Assembly (NCBI RefSeq): GCF_028551275.1
Contig: NZ_CP117025.1
Span: 1,297,501-1,361,500, forward strand
DNA from: Sphingomonas hankookensis
Lineage (GTDB): Bacteria > Pseudomonadota > Alphaproteobacteria > Sphingomonadales > Sphingomonadaceae
Reading direction: 5' to 3'
DNA: 64,000 nucleotides
The notes beneath the pieces are model-generated. The model did no database searches. It saw only the letters and a program-made list of their open reading frames with translations, and was not told where the DNA came from. Made by a program: the position numbers and the translations under genes. Positions 54,132 through 62,742 of this stretch are shown here, one piece after another. The number at the start of each line of letters is the position of its first letter. The first letter of the stretch is position 1.

Positions 54132-56792
54132 ATGACGCAGTATGTCTATCGGTTCGGCGGCGGGGTTTCGGACGGAGGGTCGGGCGACAAGACGCTGCTG
54201 GGCGGCAAGGGCGCGAACCTGGCGGAGATGGCGTCGATCGGGCTGCCGGTGCCGCCGGGCTTCACCATCGCGACGACGATGTGCACCCGCTATTACGAGG
54301 ATGGCGAGACCTTCCCTGATTCGCTGCGTGACGAAGTCGCCACCGGCATCGCGCATATCGAGGGGATCACCGGCAAGCGCTTCGGCGACGAAGCCGACCC
54401 GCTGCTGGTGTCGGTCCGCTCAGGCGCGCGGGTGTCGATGCCGGGGATGATGGACACGGTGCTGAACCTGGGTCTCAACGACCGGACGGTCGAGGGGCTG
54501 GCGGCGGTGTCGGACGATGCGCGCTTCGCCTGGGACAGCTATCGCCGCTTCATCCAGATGTATTCGGACGTGGTGCTCGAACTCGACCATGGCCGGTTCG
54601 AGGAAGCGCTGGAGATCGCGAAGGAAGATCGCGGCTATTATCTCGACACCGACCTGACCGCCGACGACTGGCGTGCGTTGGTCGCCCAGTACAAGGACAT
54701 CGTCGTCGAGCTGTGGGGCAAGCCGTTCCCGCAGGACGTGCACGACCAGTTGTGGGGCGCGATCGGCGCGGTGTTCGGATCGTGGCAGGCGGACCGCGCC
54801 AAGGTCTATCGCCGGTTGAACGACATTCCCGGCGACTGGGGCACGGCGGTCAACGTGCAGGCGATGGTGTTCGGCAATATGGGCGACACGTCGGCGACCG
54901 GCGTGGCCTTCACCCGCGATCCCTCGACCGGCGCCAACGCCTATTACGGCGAATTCCTGATCAACGCGCAGGGCGAGGACGTGGTCGCGGGTATCCGCAC
55001 GCCGCAATATCTGACCACCGCGGCGCGGGCGGCGGCGAATGCCAAGCCGCTGTCGATGGAAGAGGCGATGCCCGACGCCTATGCCGAGCTGGCGGCGGTG
55101 TTCGACCGGCTGGAGCGGCATTACCGCGACATGCAGGACATCGAATTCACGGTGCAGCAGGGCAAATTGTGGATGCTGCAGACCCGGTCGGGCAAGCGCA
55201 CTGCGAAGGCGGCGCTGAAGATCGCGGTCGACATGGCCGAGGAAGGGCTGATCAGCCGCGAGGAGGCGATCGCGCGGGTCGATCCGCAGGCATTGGACCA
55301 GCTGCTCCACCCGACGCTCGACCCGAAGGCGGCGCGCGACGTGCTGACCAAGGGGCTGCCCGCCTCGCCGGGGGCGGCGAGCGGCATCGCGGTGTTCGAC
55401 AGCGACACCGCCGAGCGGCGCTCGAACGCCGGTGACGCGGTGATCCTGATCCGTACCGAGACCAGCCCGGAAGACATTCACGGCATGCATGCGGCGCGCG
55501 GCATCCTGACCGCACGCGGCGGCATGACCAGCCACGCCGCCGTCGTGGCGCGCGGCATGGGCCGTCCCTGCGTGTCGGGCGCAGGGTCGATCTCGATCGA
55601 TGCCAAGGCAGGCGTGATGAAGGTCGGTTCGCGCGAAATCCGCGAGGGCGATATCGTCACCATCGACGGCGCGACCGGCGAGGTGATGGCAGGCGCGGTC
55701 GCGACGGTGCAGCCCGAACTGGCTGGCGATTTCGGCACGCTGATGGAATGGGCCGATGGCGTTCGTCGCCTCAAGGTGCGGACCAATGCCGAAACGCCGC
55801 TCGATTGCCGCACCGCGCGCGATTTCGGGGCGGAGGGGATTGGCCTCTGCCGCACCGAGCACATGTTCTTCGAACAGTCGCGGATCACCGCCGTGCGGCA
55901 GATGATTCTGGCCGAGGACGAGGCCGGGCGTCGCGTGGCGCTCGACAAGCTGCTGCCCGAACAGCGCAGCGACTTCGTCGAGATTTTCGAGGTGATGGTC
56001 GGCCTGCCGTGCACCATCCGCCTGCTCGACCCGCCGCTGCACGAATTCCTGCCGCATGAGGAAGCCGAGTTCGCCGAAGTGGCGCAGGCGGCGGGGATCG
56101 AGGTCGAACAGCTCAAGCGCCGCGCGGCCGAGCTGCACGAATTCAACCCGATGCTGGGCCATCGCGGTTGCCGGCTGGGCGTGACCTATCCGGAAATCTA
56201 CGAGATGCAGGCGCGGGCGATCTTCGAAGCGGCGGTGATCGTCGCGGAGAAGTCGGGCGAGGCGCCGATCCCCGAGGTGATGATCCCGCTGGTCGGCACC
56301 AAGCGCGAGCTGGAGCTGATGAAGACGGTGATCGACAAGGCGGCGGAAGCCGTGTTCGCCGACAAGGGCCGCCGAATCGAGTATCTGGTCGGCACGATGA
56401 TCGAACTGCCGCGCGCCGCGCTCAAGGCCGGGGAGATCGCCGAGGCCGGGCAGTTCTTCTCGTTCGGGACCAACGACCTGACGCAGACGACGCTGGGCGT
56501 CAGCCGCGACGATGCCAGCCGGTTCCTGGGCGCCTATGTCGAAAAGGGCATCTATGCCCGCGATCCGTTCGTCTCGATCGATGTCGAGGGCGTGGGCGAG
56601 CTGATCGAGCTGGCCGCCGAGCGGGGGCGCAAGACCCGGAGCGACATCAAGCTCGGCATCTGCGGCGAACATGGCGGCGATCCGGCGTCGATCGCCTTCT
56701 GCGAAAAGGTCGGGTTGGACTATGTGTCGGCCAGCCCCTATCGCGTGCCGATCGCCCGGTTGGCGGCGGCACAGGCCGCATTGAAGAAGTGA
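54132..56792 (+). CDS. ppdK: pyruvate, phosphate dikinase
   Basis: 886-residue enzyme interconverting pyruvate, ATP and Pi with PEP, AMP and PPi. Nucleotide-binding domain: LGGKGANLAEMASIGLPVPPG and SVRSGARVSMPGMMDTVLNLG. Phosphohistidine domain: GILTARGGMTSHAAVVARGMGRPCVSG, with the His in TSHAA. PEP-binding barrel: FGAEGIGLCRTEHMFFE, EVMIPLVG and FFSFGTNDLTQTTLGVSRDDA, ending LGICGEHGGDPASIAFC. Follows glyQS by about 100 bases, a common sphingomonad order. The linking sequence contains CCCGTTTAACGGG, a small dyad, but no clear terminator. Confidence 0.97.
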   Translation: MTQYVYRFGGGVSDGGSGDKTLLGGKGANLAEMASIGLPVPPGFTIATTMCTRYYEDGETFPDSLRDEVATGIAHIEGITGKRFGDEADPLLVSVRSGARVSMPGMMDTVLNLGLNDRTVEGLAAVSDDARFAWDSYRRFIQMYSDVVLELDHGRFEEALEIAKEDRGYYLDTDLTADDWRALVAQYKDIVVELWGKPFPQDVHDQLWGAIGAVFGSWQADRAKVYRRLNDIPGDWGTAVNVQAMVFGNMGDTSATGVAFTRDPSTGANAYYGEFLINAQGEDVVAGIRTPQYLTTAARAAANAKPLSMEEAMPDAYAELAAVFDRLERHYRDMQDIEFTVQQGKLWMLQTRSGKRTAKAALKIAVDMAEEGLISREEAIARVDPQALDQLLHPTLDPKAARDVLTKGLPASPGAASGIAVFDSDTAERRSNAGDAVILIRTETSPEDIHGMHAARGILTARGGMTSHAAVVARGMGRPCVSGAGSISIDAKAGVMKVGSREIREGDIVTIDGATGEVMAGAVATVQPELAGDFGTLMEWADGVRRLKVRTNAETPLDCRTARDFGAEGIGLCRTEHMFFEQSRITAVRQMILAEDEAGRRVALDKLLPEQRSDFVEIFEVMVGLPCTIRLLDPPLHEFLPHEEAEFAEVAQAAGIEVEQLKRRAAELHEFNPMLGHRGCRLGVTYPEIYEMQARAIFEAAVIVAEKSGEAPIPEVMIPLVGTKRELELMKTVIDKAAEAVFADKGRRIEYLVGTMIELPRAALKAGEIAEAGQFFSFGTNDLTQTTLGVSRDDASRFLGAYVEKGIYARDPFVSIDVEGVGELIELAAERGRKTRSDIKLGICGEHGGDPASIAFCEKVGLDYVSASPYRVPIARLAAAQAALKK

Positions 56793-56800
56793 GAAGCGTG

Positions 56801-56995
56801 ATGACGAACGATGCGGCACGGGTGACGAAGGACGGGTTCGACCGTGTCGGTCCGTTCCACCCGGCGTTCGTCTGGGGCGCGGTGATCGTGTTCGACCTGC
56901 TCGTCGTGCTCGCGCTGCTGCTGGCGGTCACCAAGATCGGCGACAAGGTCGAGGATGTGGTGTTCCCCGGCGGCCCGGAATGGGTGACGTTCTGA
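56801..56995 (+). CDS. small single-helix membrane protein after ppdK
   Basis: 64 residues. A polar start (MTNDAARVTKDGFDRVGPFHP) is followed by one membrane helix (AVIVFDLLVVLALLLAV) and a short tail (KIGDKVEDVVFPGGPEWVTF). ATG 56801 lies eight bases after the ppdK stop with GAGAAG in front, consistent with the same transcript. Family not recognised; a strong hairpin follows at 57002. Confidence 0.55.
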   Translation: MTNDAARVTKDGFDRVGPFHPAFVWGAVIVFDLLVVLALLLAVTKIGDKVEDVVFPGGPEWVTF

Positions 56996-57001
56996 TCGCT
57001 G

Positions 57002-57027
57002 CCCGCCCCGGCGCAAACCGGGGCGGG
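57002..57027. terminator. GC-rich hairpin between convergent genes
   Basis: CCCGCCCCGG at 57002-57011 pairs perfectly with CCGGGGCGGG at 57018-57027 around CGCAAA. No T run follows on either strand. It lies between the ppdK-linked small gene (stop 56995) and the NAD(P)H-binding gene (stop 57036), so a termination role is likely but not certain. Confidence 0.6.
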
Positions 57028-57035
57028 GTGCAGCC

Positions 57036-57644
57036 TCAATAGGCGGCGGTGAAGCGGGCGCGCGGGTGGCGATGCGCCTCCAGCTCGTCGACCATCGCGA
57101 TGGCATAATCGGCGAAGCTGATCCGGCTGACCCCGGCATCGTCGGTGACCAGCGTATCGGTGCCGAGCCGATAGCGGCCGGTGCGCTCGCCCGGCTCGAT
57201 CAGCGCGGCGGGCGAGAAGAAGGTCCAGTCGATATCCTCGACCGAGCGCAGCGCGTCGAGAAAGGCGATGCCACCCATCGCGAACTCGCGCCATTCGGCC
57301 GGGAAGTCGGGCGAATCGATCAGCCGCACGCCGGGCGCGACCTCCAGGCTGGCCGCGCCGCCGGTGACCAGCAGCCGTCCGACGCCCGCCTGGCGGAGCG
57401 CTGCGAGCAACGTGTCGGCGGTGACGTCGAAATGCAGTGCGCTGATGACCGCGTCGGCGCCGGCGATCAGCGGGCCGAGTACCACGGGATCATGCGCGTC
57501 GCCCGCCAGCCGGGTCACGCCGGGCAGGTCCGGGATCGCATCGGGCTTGCGGGCGATCGCGCGGACGCTGTGGCCGCGACGGGCCAGCTCCCGCGTGATC
57601 TCCGAACCGGCATTGCCGCTTGCGCCCAGTACCGCAACATCCAT
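57036..57644 (-). CDS. NAD(P)H-binding oxidoreductase (atypical SDR, NmrA/YwnB-like)
   Basis: 202-residue Rossmann protein: MDVAVLGASGNAGSEITRELARRGH carries the GxxGxxG motif at 7-12, then HSVRAIARKPD, DAVISALH, GRLLVTGGAASLEV and IDWTFFSPAALIEPG. This matches small NAD(P)H-binding reductases often divergently paired with HxlR regulators. ATG 57644 has CAGGAGA upstream. Probably a quinone or aldehyde reductase; the substrate is unknown. Confidence 0.9.
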   Translation of the reverse strand: MDVAVLGASGNAGSEITRELARRGHSVRAIARKPDAIPDLPGVTRLAGDAHDPVVLGPLIAGADAVISALHFDVTADTLLAALRQAGVGRLLVTGGAASLEVAPGVRLIDSPDFPAEWREFAMGGIAFLDALRSVEDIDWTFFSPAALIEPGERTGRYRLGTDTLVTDDAGVSRISFADYAIAMVDELEAHRHPRARFTAAY

Positions 57645-57694
57645 CGTCAGTCTCCTGTGGTATCCAATGGTGACCACGTGCTATGGGGAAACCG

Positions 57695-58117
57695 ATGACG
57701 CAAGACGGCACTTTTCCGATACGAGGTAACCCGGTGGAAACCGCGTGGCTGAAGGGCGACGTGTTCGCCGCCGATTGCCCGACACGGCTGTTGCTCGACC
57801 GGATCGGCGACAAATGGAGCGTGCTGGTGCTGCTGTTGCTGGGCGAGGAGCCGTATCGCTTCAACGAACTGAAACGGCGGATCGCCGGTGTGTCGCAGAA
57901 GATGCTGAGCCAGACGCTGCGCATGCTGGAGCGCGACGGGCTGGTGACGCGGCATGTCGTCGCGACCAAGCCGGTCAGCGTCAGCTATGCGATCACGCCG
58001 CTGGGCGGCGAATTGATCGATGCGCTGCGGGCGTTGATGACGTGGTCGGAAGCGCGGATCGGGACGGTGCTGTCGGCGCAGCGAGCCTTTGATGCGCGGG
58101 AAGGTGCAGCGGGCTAG
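57695..58117 (+). CDS. HxlR-family transcription regulator
   Basis: 140-residue winged-helix regulator: CPTRLLLDRIGDKWSVLVLLLLG, EEPYRFNELKRRIAGVSQKMLSQTLRMLERDGLVTR and PVSVSYAITPLGGELIDALRAL are the HxlR signature. A conserved cysteine (DCP) stands at the domain start, as in redox-sensing members. ATG 57695 is preferred because GGGGA precedes it; ATG 57683 is also in frame. It is divergent from the NAD(P)H-binding gene with 50 bases between, so it most likely regulates that gene. Confidence 0.92.
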   Translation: MTQDGTFPIRGNPVETAWLKGDVFAADCPTRLLLDRIGDKWSVLVLLLLGEEPYRFNELKRRIAGVSQKMLSQTLRMLERDGLVTRHVVATKPVSVSYAITPLGGELIDALRALMTWSEARIGTVLSAQRAFDAREGAAG

Positions 58118-58135
58118 GCCGGATCGTCAAGGAAA

Positions 58136-58164
58136 CGTCACCCCGCGACAAGCCCGGAGTGACC
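58136..58164. repeat. solitary palindromic half-repeat (CGTCACCCC type)
   Basis: CGTCACCCCGCGACAAGCCC continuing to GGAGTGACC forms one imperfect hairpin, related to single arms of the paired repeats at 39723 and 46739. No partner arm is seen nearby. It sits between the HxlR stop and the convergent coiled-coil gene, and could terminate transcription. Confidence 0.6.
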
Positions 58165-58173
58165 ATAGCCCGA

Positions 58174-58716
58174 TCAGCCCCAGCGGCTGCGATGGTCGTC
58201 GTCGCGGCCTTCGCGCAGCATTGCCGCCTGTTCGCGCCAATGTTCGGCGTCGATCGTGCCCGGACGAAGGCGCAGATCCTCCTCGAGCGCGCGTTCGTCG
58301 GCTTCGGTCAGCTGCTCGATCGCACGATAGGTCTTGATCCCGCGCTGGCCGAGTGCCCGTTCGAGGTCGGCATCGATGCCGCGAATGCGCGACAGATTGT
58401 CGCCGCCCCAGCCGAAGAAACCGCCGCCGCTGCTGCTGGCCGCGGCCGCGCCGGTGGCGGCCGTCGCGGCGGTCGCGGTGGCGGTGCTGCGTTCCTTGGC
58501 CAGCCGGTCGCGTTCGGCCTCCACTTCGCGCAGGCGTTCGTCGCGGGCCTTCAGGTCGGCGGCGACTTCGGCGCGATAGGCCTTGTGCGCGGCTTCCTCG
58601 TCGCGATAGCGCTGCTTCCATTTCTTGCCGCCCGAAGACGATGCGAGGCCGAAGAACCAGCCGGCAAGCAGCAACAGTGCGAGGACCGCGAACTGGGTCG
58701 GCGTCTGGAACAGCAT
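58174..58716 (-). CDS. membrane-anchored coiled-coil protein with helix-hairpin-helix end
   Basis: 180 residues. One N-terminal membrane helix (TQFAVLALLLLAGWFFGLA), a long charged coiled coil (about 32-78, KWKQRYRDEEAAHKAYRAEVAADLKARD and so on), an Ala/Thr/Ser linker, then DNLSRIRGIDADLERALGQRGIKTYRAIEQLTEADERALEEDL, which looks like the helix-hairpin-helix module found at the end of several membrane and ribosomal-like proteins. Function unknown. It is downstream of tadC on the same strand but 74 bases away. Confidence 0.75.
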   Translation of the reverse strand: MLFQTPTQFAVLALLLLAGWFFGLASSSGGKKWKQRYRDEEAAHKAYRAEVAADLKARDERLREVEAERDRLAKERSTATATAATAATGAAAASSSGGGFFGWGGDNLSRIRGIDADLERALGQRGIKTYRAIEQLTEADERALEEDLRLRPGTIDAEHWREQAAMLREGRDDDHRSRWG

Positions 58717-58790
58717 CGTGCAAGCCCCTTTGATTGGTTACGGGGCGATAACGGACGGGGCGGGGCGGCGTTCCCGCCGGCCCCCGATGC

Positions 58791-59786
58791 CTATTTGCCG
58801 AACGCGTCGCTGATGCTGCACGCCGCCGGCCCCAGGATGACGACGAACAGGGTGGGGAGGATGAAGAGGATCAGCGGCACGGTCATGATCGCGGGAAGGC
58901 GCGCGGCCTTTTCCTCGGCGCGCATCATGCGTTCGTTGCGGAATTCCGCCGACAGCACGCGCAGCGCGGAGGCGAGCGGGGTGCCGTATTTCTCGGTCTG
59001 GATCATGGTCGTGACCACGCCCTTCACTGCGTCGAGGTTGATGCGCATCGCGAGGTTTTCGAACGCCTGACGCCGTTCGGTCAGGAAGCCCAGCTCGATC
59101 GCGGTCAGCGAGAATTCCTCGCCCAGTTCGGGATAGGCGCGGCCCAGTTCGCGCGCGACGCGGGTGAAGGCGGCGTCGACCGTCAGGCCGGCTTCGGCGC
59201 AGATCACCAGCAGGTCCAGCGCGTCGGGAAGCCCCTTGCGGATCGCGTCCGACCGTTTGGTGATCTTGTTCTTCAGATAGATGTCGGGCGCCTTGTAGCT
59301 GAGGATGAAGGTGCCCGCGACCAGGCCATAGGCTTTCAGCGGCGACCAGTCGGCGAAGGTGTCGGTGCCATAGACGATGTAGAGCATCGGCAGGCCGAAC
59401 ACGATCGGCAGCACCAGCCGCCCGAAGATGACCGCGACCGCCCAGTCCTTCGACCGGATGCCCGCCTGCATCAGTTTCAGCTGCGCGACCTTCAGCTGCG
59501 AATCCTGCAGCACCTTCATCGACGACAACAGCCCGCGGATGCGGTCGGTCGCGTCGTTCTTCTGCACCAGCTTCGCACGACGCTTGCTGGTCGATGCGGT
59601 GATGCCGGCCTTCAGCTGTTCGCGGCGGTCGTTCAGCGCCTTGACCCGGCGGGTCATCGGGTCGCGCGAGGTCGTTGCGATATAGATCGCCAGCATCACC
59701 GACAGGACGGCGACCGCCGACAGGATCGTCGCGACATTGACGACGTCGAAGCCGAAGAAGGTGGGGTTGGGCGCGGCGGCTATCAT
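58791..59786 (-). CDS. tadC: Tad pilus inner-membrane protein TadC (GspF family)
   Basis: 331-residue platform protein of the Flp/Tad pilus. Membrane helices near 15-35 and in the middle and end (VAVIFGRLVLPIVFGLPMLYI, IMTVPLILFILPTLFVVIL) frame a T2SSF cytoplasmic domain with GLPDALDLLVICAEAGLTVDAAFTRVAREL and GFLTERRQAFENLAMRIN, TMIQTEKYGTPLASALRVLS. Starts four bases after tadB. Works with TadB as the pair of core inner-membrane proteins. Confidence 0.93.
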   Translation of the reverse strand: MIAAAPNPTFFGFDVVNVATILSAVAVLSVMLAIYIATTSRDPMTRRVKALNDRREQLKAGITASTSKRRAKLVQKNDATDRIRGLLSSMKVLQDSQLKVAQLKLMQAGIRSKDWAVAVIFGRLVLPIVFGLPMLYIVYGTDTFADWSPLKAYGLVAGTFILSYKAPDIYLKNKITKRSDAIRKGLPDALDLLVICAEAGLTVDAAFTRVARELGRAYPELGEEFSLTAIELGFLTERRQAFENLAMRINLDAVKGVVTTMIQTEKYGTPLASALRVLSAEFRNERMMRAEEKAARLPAIMTVPLILFILPTLFVVILGPAACSISDAFGK

Positions 59787-59790
59787 CGCA

Positions 59791-60768
59791 TCAGATCTCG
59801 AAATTGACCATCTTGGCCATGATGAAGGCGCCGATCCCCATCCACAGCAGCCCGCCCATGCCCGCGATCATCAGCCGCGGATCCACGAAAAAATTCTGCA
59901 TATAGGTGTCGTTGATGACCCAGATCATGCCGAACACGATGAAGGGCAGCGACCCGACGATATAGGCGGACGCCTTGGATTCCGACGACATCGCCTTGAT
60001 CTTCAGCTTCATCTGCATCCGCTTGCGCAGCACGTCGGCGAGGTTCGCGAGCGTTTCGGCAAGGTTGCCGCCGGTTTCGCGCTGGATGGCGATGGTGATG
60101 ATGAAGAACTGGAACTCGGGCGTGCCGAGCCGGTCGCCGGTTTCCTGCAGCGCGGCGTCGAGCGAGCGGCCGATCTTCATCCGGTCGCTGACCAGGCGGA
60201 ATTCCTCGCCGACCGGGCCGTCGACTTCCTGACCGACGACGGTCATCGTCTCGGTGATCGGCAGACCGGAGCGGAGACCCCGGACCAGCAATTCGATCGC
60301 GTCGGGGAATTTGGCGGTGAAGCGCGCGATGCGTTTCTTGATGACGAAGCCCACCGCGAAATGCGGCAGGCCCATGCCGGCAGCCAGCGCCAGCAGCAGC
60401 GCGAGGACCAGCGGAAAGCCGCGCAGCAGCAGCAGGGCGAAGACCGCGACGATGATGCCGAGCGACACCTTGCCATATTGGGCAAGGGTCCAGTTGCGGC
60501 CGGTCTTTTGCAAACGCAGCTTCAATTGTTCGACATTGGGCAGGAAACGCGCGGCGGTGCGATCGGCCTTGCTGGTGCTCCGGTTGCCGATGCGGCGCAT
60601 CTGCGCTTCCATCGCGGTCGCGCTGGCGGCGGAGGCATGACGCTCGCGCACCGCCAGCAACCGCCGGTTGCGCGCCCGCTCGCCCGACGGTCCGGACAGG
60701 GCGAGCACCAGCAGCACCAGCGTCATCGCCGCGCCGGTGGCGAGCAGGAGGAGGGGGAGCAGGTCCAT
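59791..60768 (-). CDS. tadB: Tad pilus inner-membrane protein TadB (GspF family)
   Basis: 325-residue platform protein. An N-terminal membrane helix (LLPLLLLATGAAMTLVLLVLAL), a basic linker, two central helices (VSLGIIVAVFALLLLRGFPLVLALLL) and the T2SSF domain (FPDAIELLVRGLRSGLPITETMTVVGQEV, QFFIITIAIQRETGGNLAETLANLADVLRKR). It lies 17 bases after cpaE, where a CpaF/TadA ATPase gene would normally be found. Confidence 0.93.
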   Translation of the reverse strand: MDLLPLLLLATGAAMTLVLLVLALSGPSGERARNRRLLAVRERHASAASATAMEAQMRRIGNRSTSKADRTAARFLPNVEQLKLRLQKTGRNWTLAQYGKVSLGIIVAVFALLLLRGFPLVLALLLALAAGMGLPHFAVGFVIKKRIARFTAKFPDAIELLVRGLRSGLPITETMTVVGQEVDGPVGEEFRLVSDRMKIGRSLDAALQETGDRLGTPEFQFFIITIAIQRETGGNLAETLANLADVLRKRMQMKLKIKAMSSESKASAYIVGSLPFIVFGMIWVINDTYMQNFFVDPRLMIAGMGGLLWMGIGAFIMAKMVNFEI

Positions 60769-60785
60769 CGCCGTGGGTCCTGCGC

Positions 60786-62081
60786 CTATTTCTTGGCCCG
60801 GGCGGGCAGGCGAGCACGCAGCCCGGCGAGCTTGCCGATCAGCGAGGTGCCGCCCTTTGCCCCCTTGCCCTTCGCCGCGCCCTTGCCGTCGTCATCCTCG
60901 TCGGCGTCGTGCAGCTGGCACAGGTGCCGCGACAGGTCGATCAGCGGGGCCAGCGCGCGATTGCCCTTGCCCGCTTCGGCCAGCGGCTTGCCGAGCTTGG
61001 CCGCCTGCGCCGCAAGCTTGCCGTCCCAGGCGATGGCGAAGTCGAGCTTGCGTTCGATCGATCCTTCGAAGTCCTTGCGGCTGATTTCCTGGTTCGCGAC
61101 CGGTTGCAGCTTGTTGCCGACCAGGATGACGGTGACGTGCGGCGCGTTGGAACGGAACCACGACAGCAACCGGATCGTGTCGCGCGCGGCGGCGAGCGTC
61201 AGTTCGGTGACGATCACGGCGGTCTGCACTTCCTCCACCAGATGCGGATAGGCAACCAGCATGCCGCGCGGCAGGTCGACGATCGTCGTTTCGAACGCGG
61301 CGCGCATCTCCTCCTGCAACTGGTAGAAGGCGGTGCCGTCGGTCTGGATCGGCGCGTTGATCGGCGCTTCAGCCGACAGCACGCACAGCCGTTCGCCGGC
61401 ACGCACCATGGCGCGTTCGATGAACAACCCGTCGATGCGGCTCGGATTCTCGATCGCATCGGTCAGCCCGCGACCGGGTTCGAGGTCGAGGCCCAATGCC
61501 CCCGTGCCGAAATGGACGTCGAGGTCGAGCAGCGCCGTGCTGCGCTTTTCCTGTTCGCCGCTGAGCCATGCCAGCGAGGTGGCGATGGTCGAGGCGCCCG
61601 CGCCGCCGCGCGTGCCGATGATCGCGACCGCGCAGTGCGGGCGTTCGGCACTAGCCTCCGCCGCCTTGGGCGCATGGAGCAGGGCATGGGCCTGCGCGAT
61701 CGATTCGCGCACCATGTCGGGGTTGAGCGGCTTGAGCAGATAGTCGTGGATGCCGCTGGACAGCAGGTCGCGGTACAGGCGGACGTCGTTCACCTGCCCC
61801 ATGGCGATGACGATCGTGCCCGGTTCGCACACTTCGGCCAGGCCGTTGATGTCGTTCAGCGGATCGCCCGATTCGGACAGGTCGACGAACAGGATGTGCG
61901 GGCTGGCAGAGACGGACAGCGTCTGCACCGCATTGCGCAGCCCGCCCTTCATCACCTTTTCGACCGGCCAGCCATGGTCGCCGGCGACGCCGCGCAGCGT
62001 TTCGGCCGAGTTTTCGTCGCAGACGAACGCGACGAAGGCGTCGCGCTGCCCGGATTTGGCGAGGGAGAAGGGGGCGTTCAT
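60786..62081 (-). CDS. cpaE: Tad pilus assembly protein CpaE (receiver-like plus ParA-like ATPase)
   Basis: 431 residues. A response-regulator-like N-domain (about 15-150: ILFVDLSESGDP, GTIVIAMGQVNDVRLYRDLLSSGIHDYLLKPL) is followed by a ParA/MinD-like domain with RGGAGASTIATSLAWLSGE, LDLDVHFGTGALGLDLEP and VTVILVGNKLQP. The P-loop lacks the usual signature Lys pair, as in other CpaE proteins. The Lys/Gly-rich tail is basic. ATG 62081 overlaps the cpaD TAA by one base (TAATG). Localises pilus assembly in related bacteria. Confidence 0.92.
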   Translation of the reverse strand: MNAPFSLAKSGQRDAFVAFVCDENSAETLRGVAGDHGWPVEKVMKGGLRNAVQTLSVSASPHILFVDLSESGDPLNDINGLAEVCEPGTIVIAMGQVNDVRLYRDLLSSGIHDYLLKPLNPDMVRESIAQAHALLHAPKAAEASAERPHCAVAIIGTRGGAGASTIATSLAWLSGEQEKRSTALLDLDVHFGTGALGLDLEPGRGLTDAIENPSRIDGLFIERAMVRAGERLCVLSAEAPINAPIQTDGTAFYQLQEEMRAAFETTIVDLPRGMLVAYPHLVEEVQTAVIVTELTLAAARDTIRLLSWFRSNAPHVTVILVGNKLQPVANQEISRKDFEGSIERKLDFAIAWDGKLAAQAAKLGKPLAEAGKGNRALAPLIDLSRHLCQLHDADEDDDGKGAAKGKGAKGGTSLIGKLAGLRARLPARAKK

Positions 62082-62731
62082 TACTGGCTGCTCCCGCCCG
62101 AACCGCCGGTGCTGCCCGCGGCGTTGCTGACCTGTCCGCCATTGCCGCTGGGCGCCGCGCGGCGCAGCGCGCCGACCGCCTTGGTGTTGACCATGGTGTC
62201 GGTCGTCTCGGCATTGCCGCGTCCGAGCACCATGTCGCCCGGACGCGCGACCATCGCCGCCAGGTTCGAATTGATCGAACAGCCGAAGTCGGACGAGGTC
62301 TGCGCCGAAAAATTGGGCTGGTAGGTGCGCGAGTTGTCGGGGCATCCCGGCACGCTGGCGGTCATGCGCGACACGACGACGCGGACGGTGCCGGGGGCGA
62401 GGGCGCCGGGCGTCGGCGGCACCGCATCGGCGAGCAGCAGCCCAACGCGGGCGGCTTCGGCGGCGATGTCGCTGCGCACCGCGTCGTCGCCGGCCCCGGC
62501 ATCGTCGACGCCGATCTCGTCGCCATAGCGCAGGTGCATCGCCTCCAGCCAGCCGGCGAGGCGGGCGCGTTCGCCGGGCGCGAGGCCGGCAGGGCCGGTC
62601 GCCATGTCGAAGGCATAGGCGGAGCGGCTGACCACCGGCTGATGCACCGATTCGACGCCGCGATTAACGGTGCCGGAGCAGCCGGCGACCGCGATCGTCG
62701 TGCCGAGCGCGAGGATACGGAAAAGGGTCAT
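62081..62731 (-). CDS. cpaD: Tad pilus lipoprotein CpaD
   Basis: 216-residue lipoprotein (MTLFRILALGTTIAVAGC, lipobox Cys18). The CpaD-type domain includes VVSRMTASVPGCPDNSRTYQPNFSAQTSSDFGCSINSNLAAMVARPGDMVLGR, with paired cysteines, followed by a Gly/Ser-rich tail. In related systems it helps the secretin in the outer membrane. ATG 62731 is chosen, with TGAGG about nine bases upstream; GTG 62746 overlaps the cpaC stop. Confidence 0.9.
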   Translation of the reverse strand: MTLFRILALGTTIAVAGCSGTVNRGVESVHQPVVSRSAYAFDMATGPAGLAPGERARLAGWLEAMHLRYGDEIGVDDAGAGDDAVRSDIAAEAARVGLLLADAVPPTPGALAPGTVRVVVSRMTASVPGCPDNSRTYQPNFSAQTSSDFGCSINSNLAAMVARPGDMVLGRGNAETTDTMVNTKAVGALRRAAPSGNGGQVSNAAGSTGGSGGSSQ

Positions 62732-62742
62732 CGGGGCGTGCC

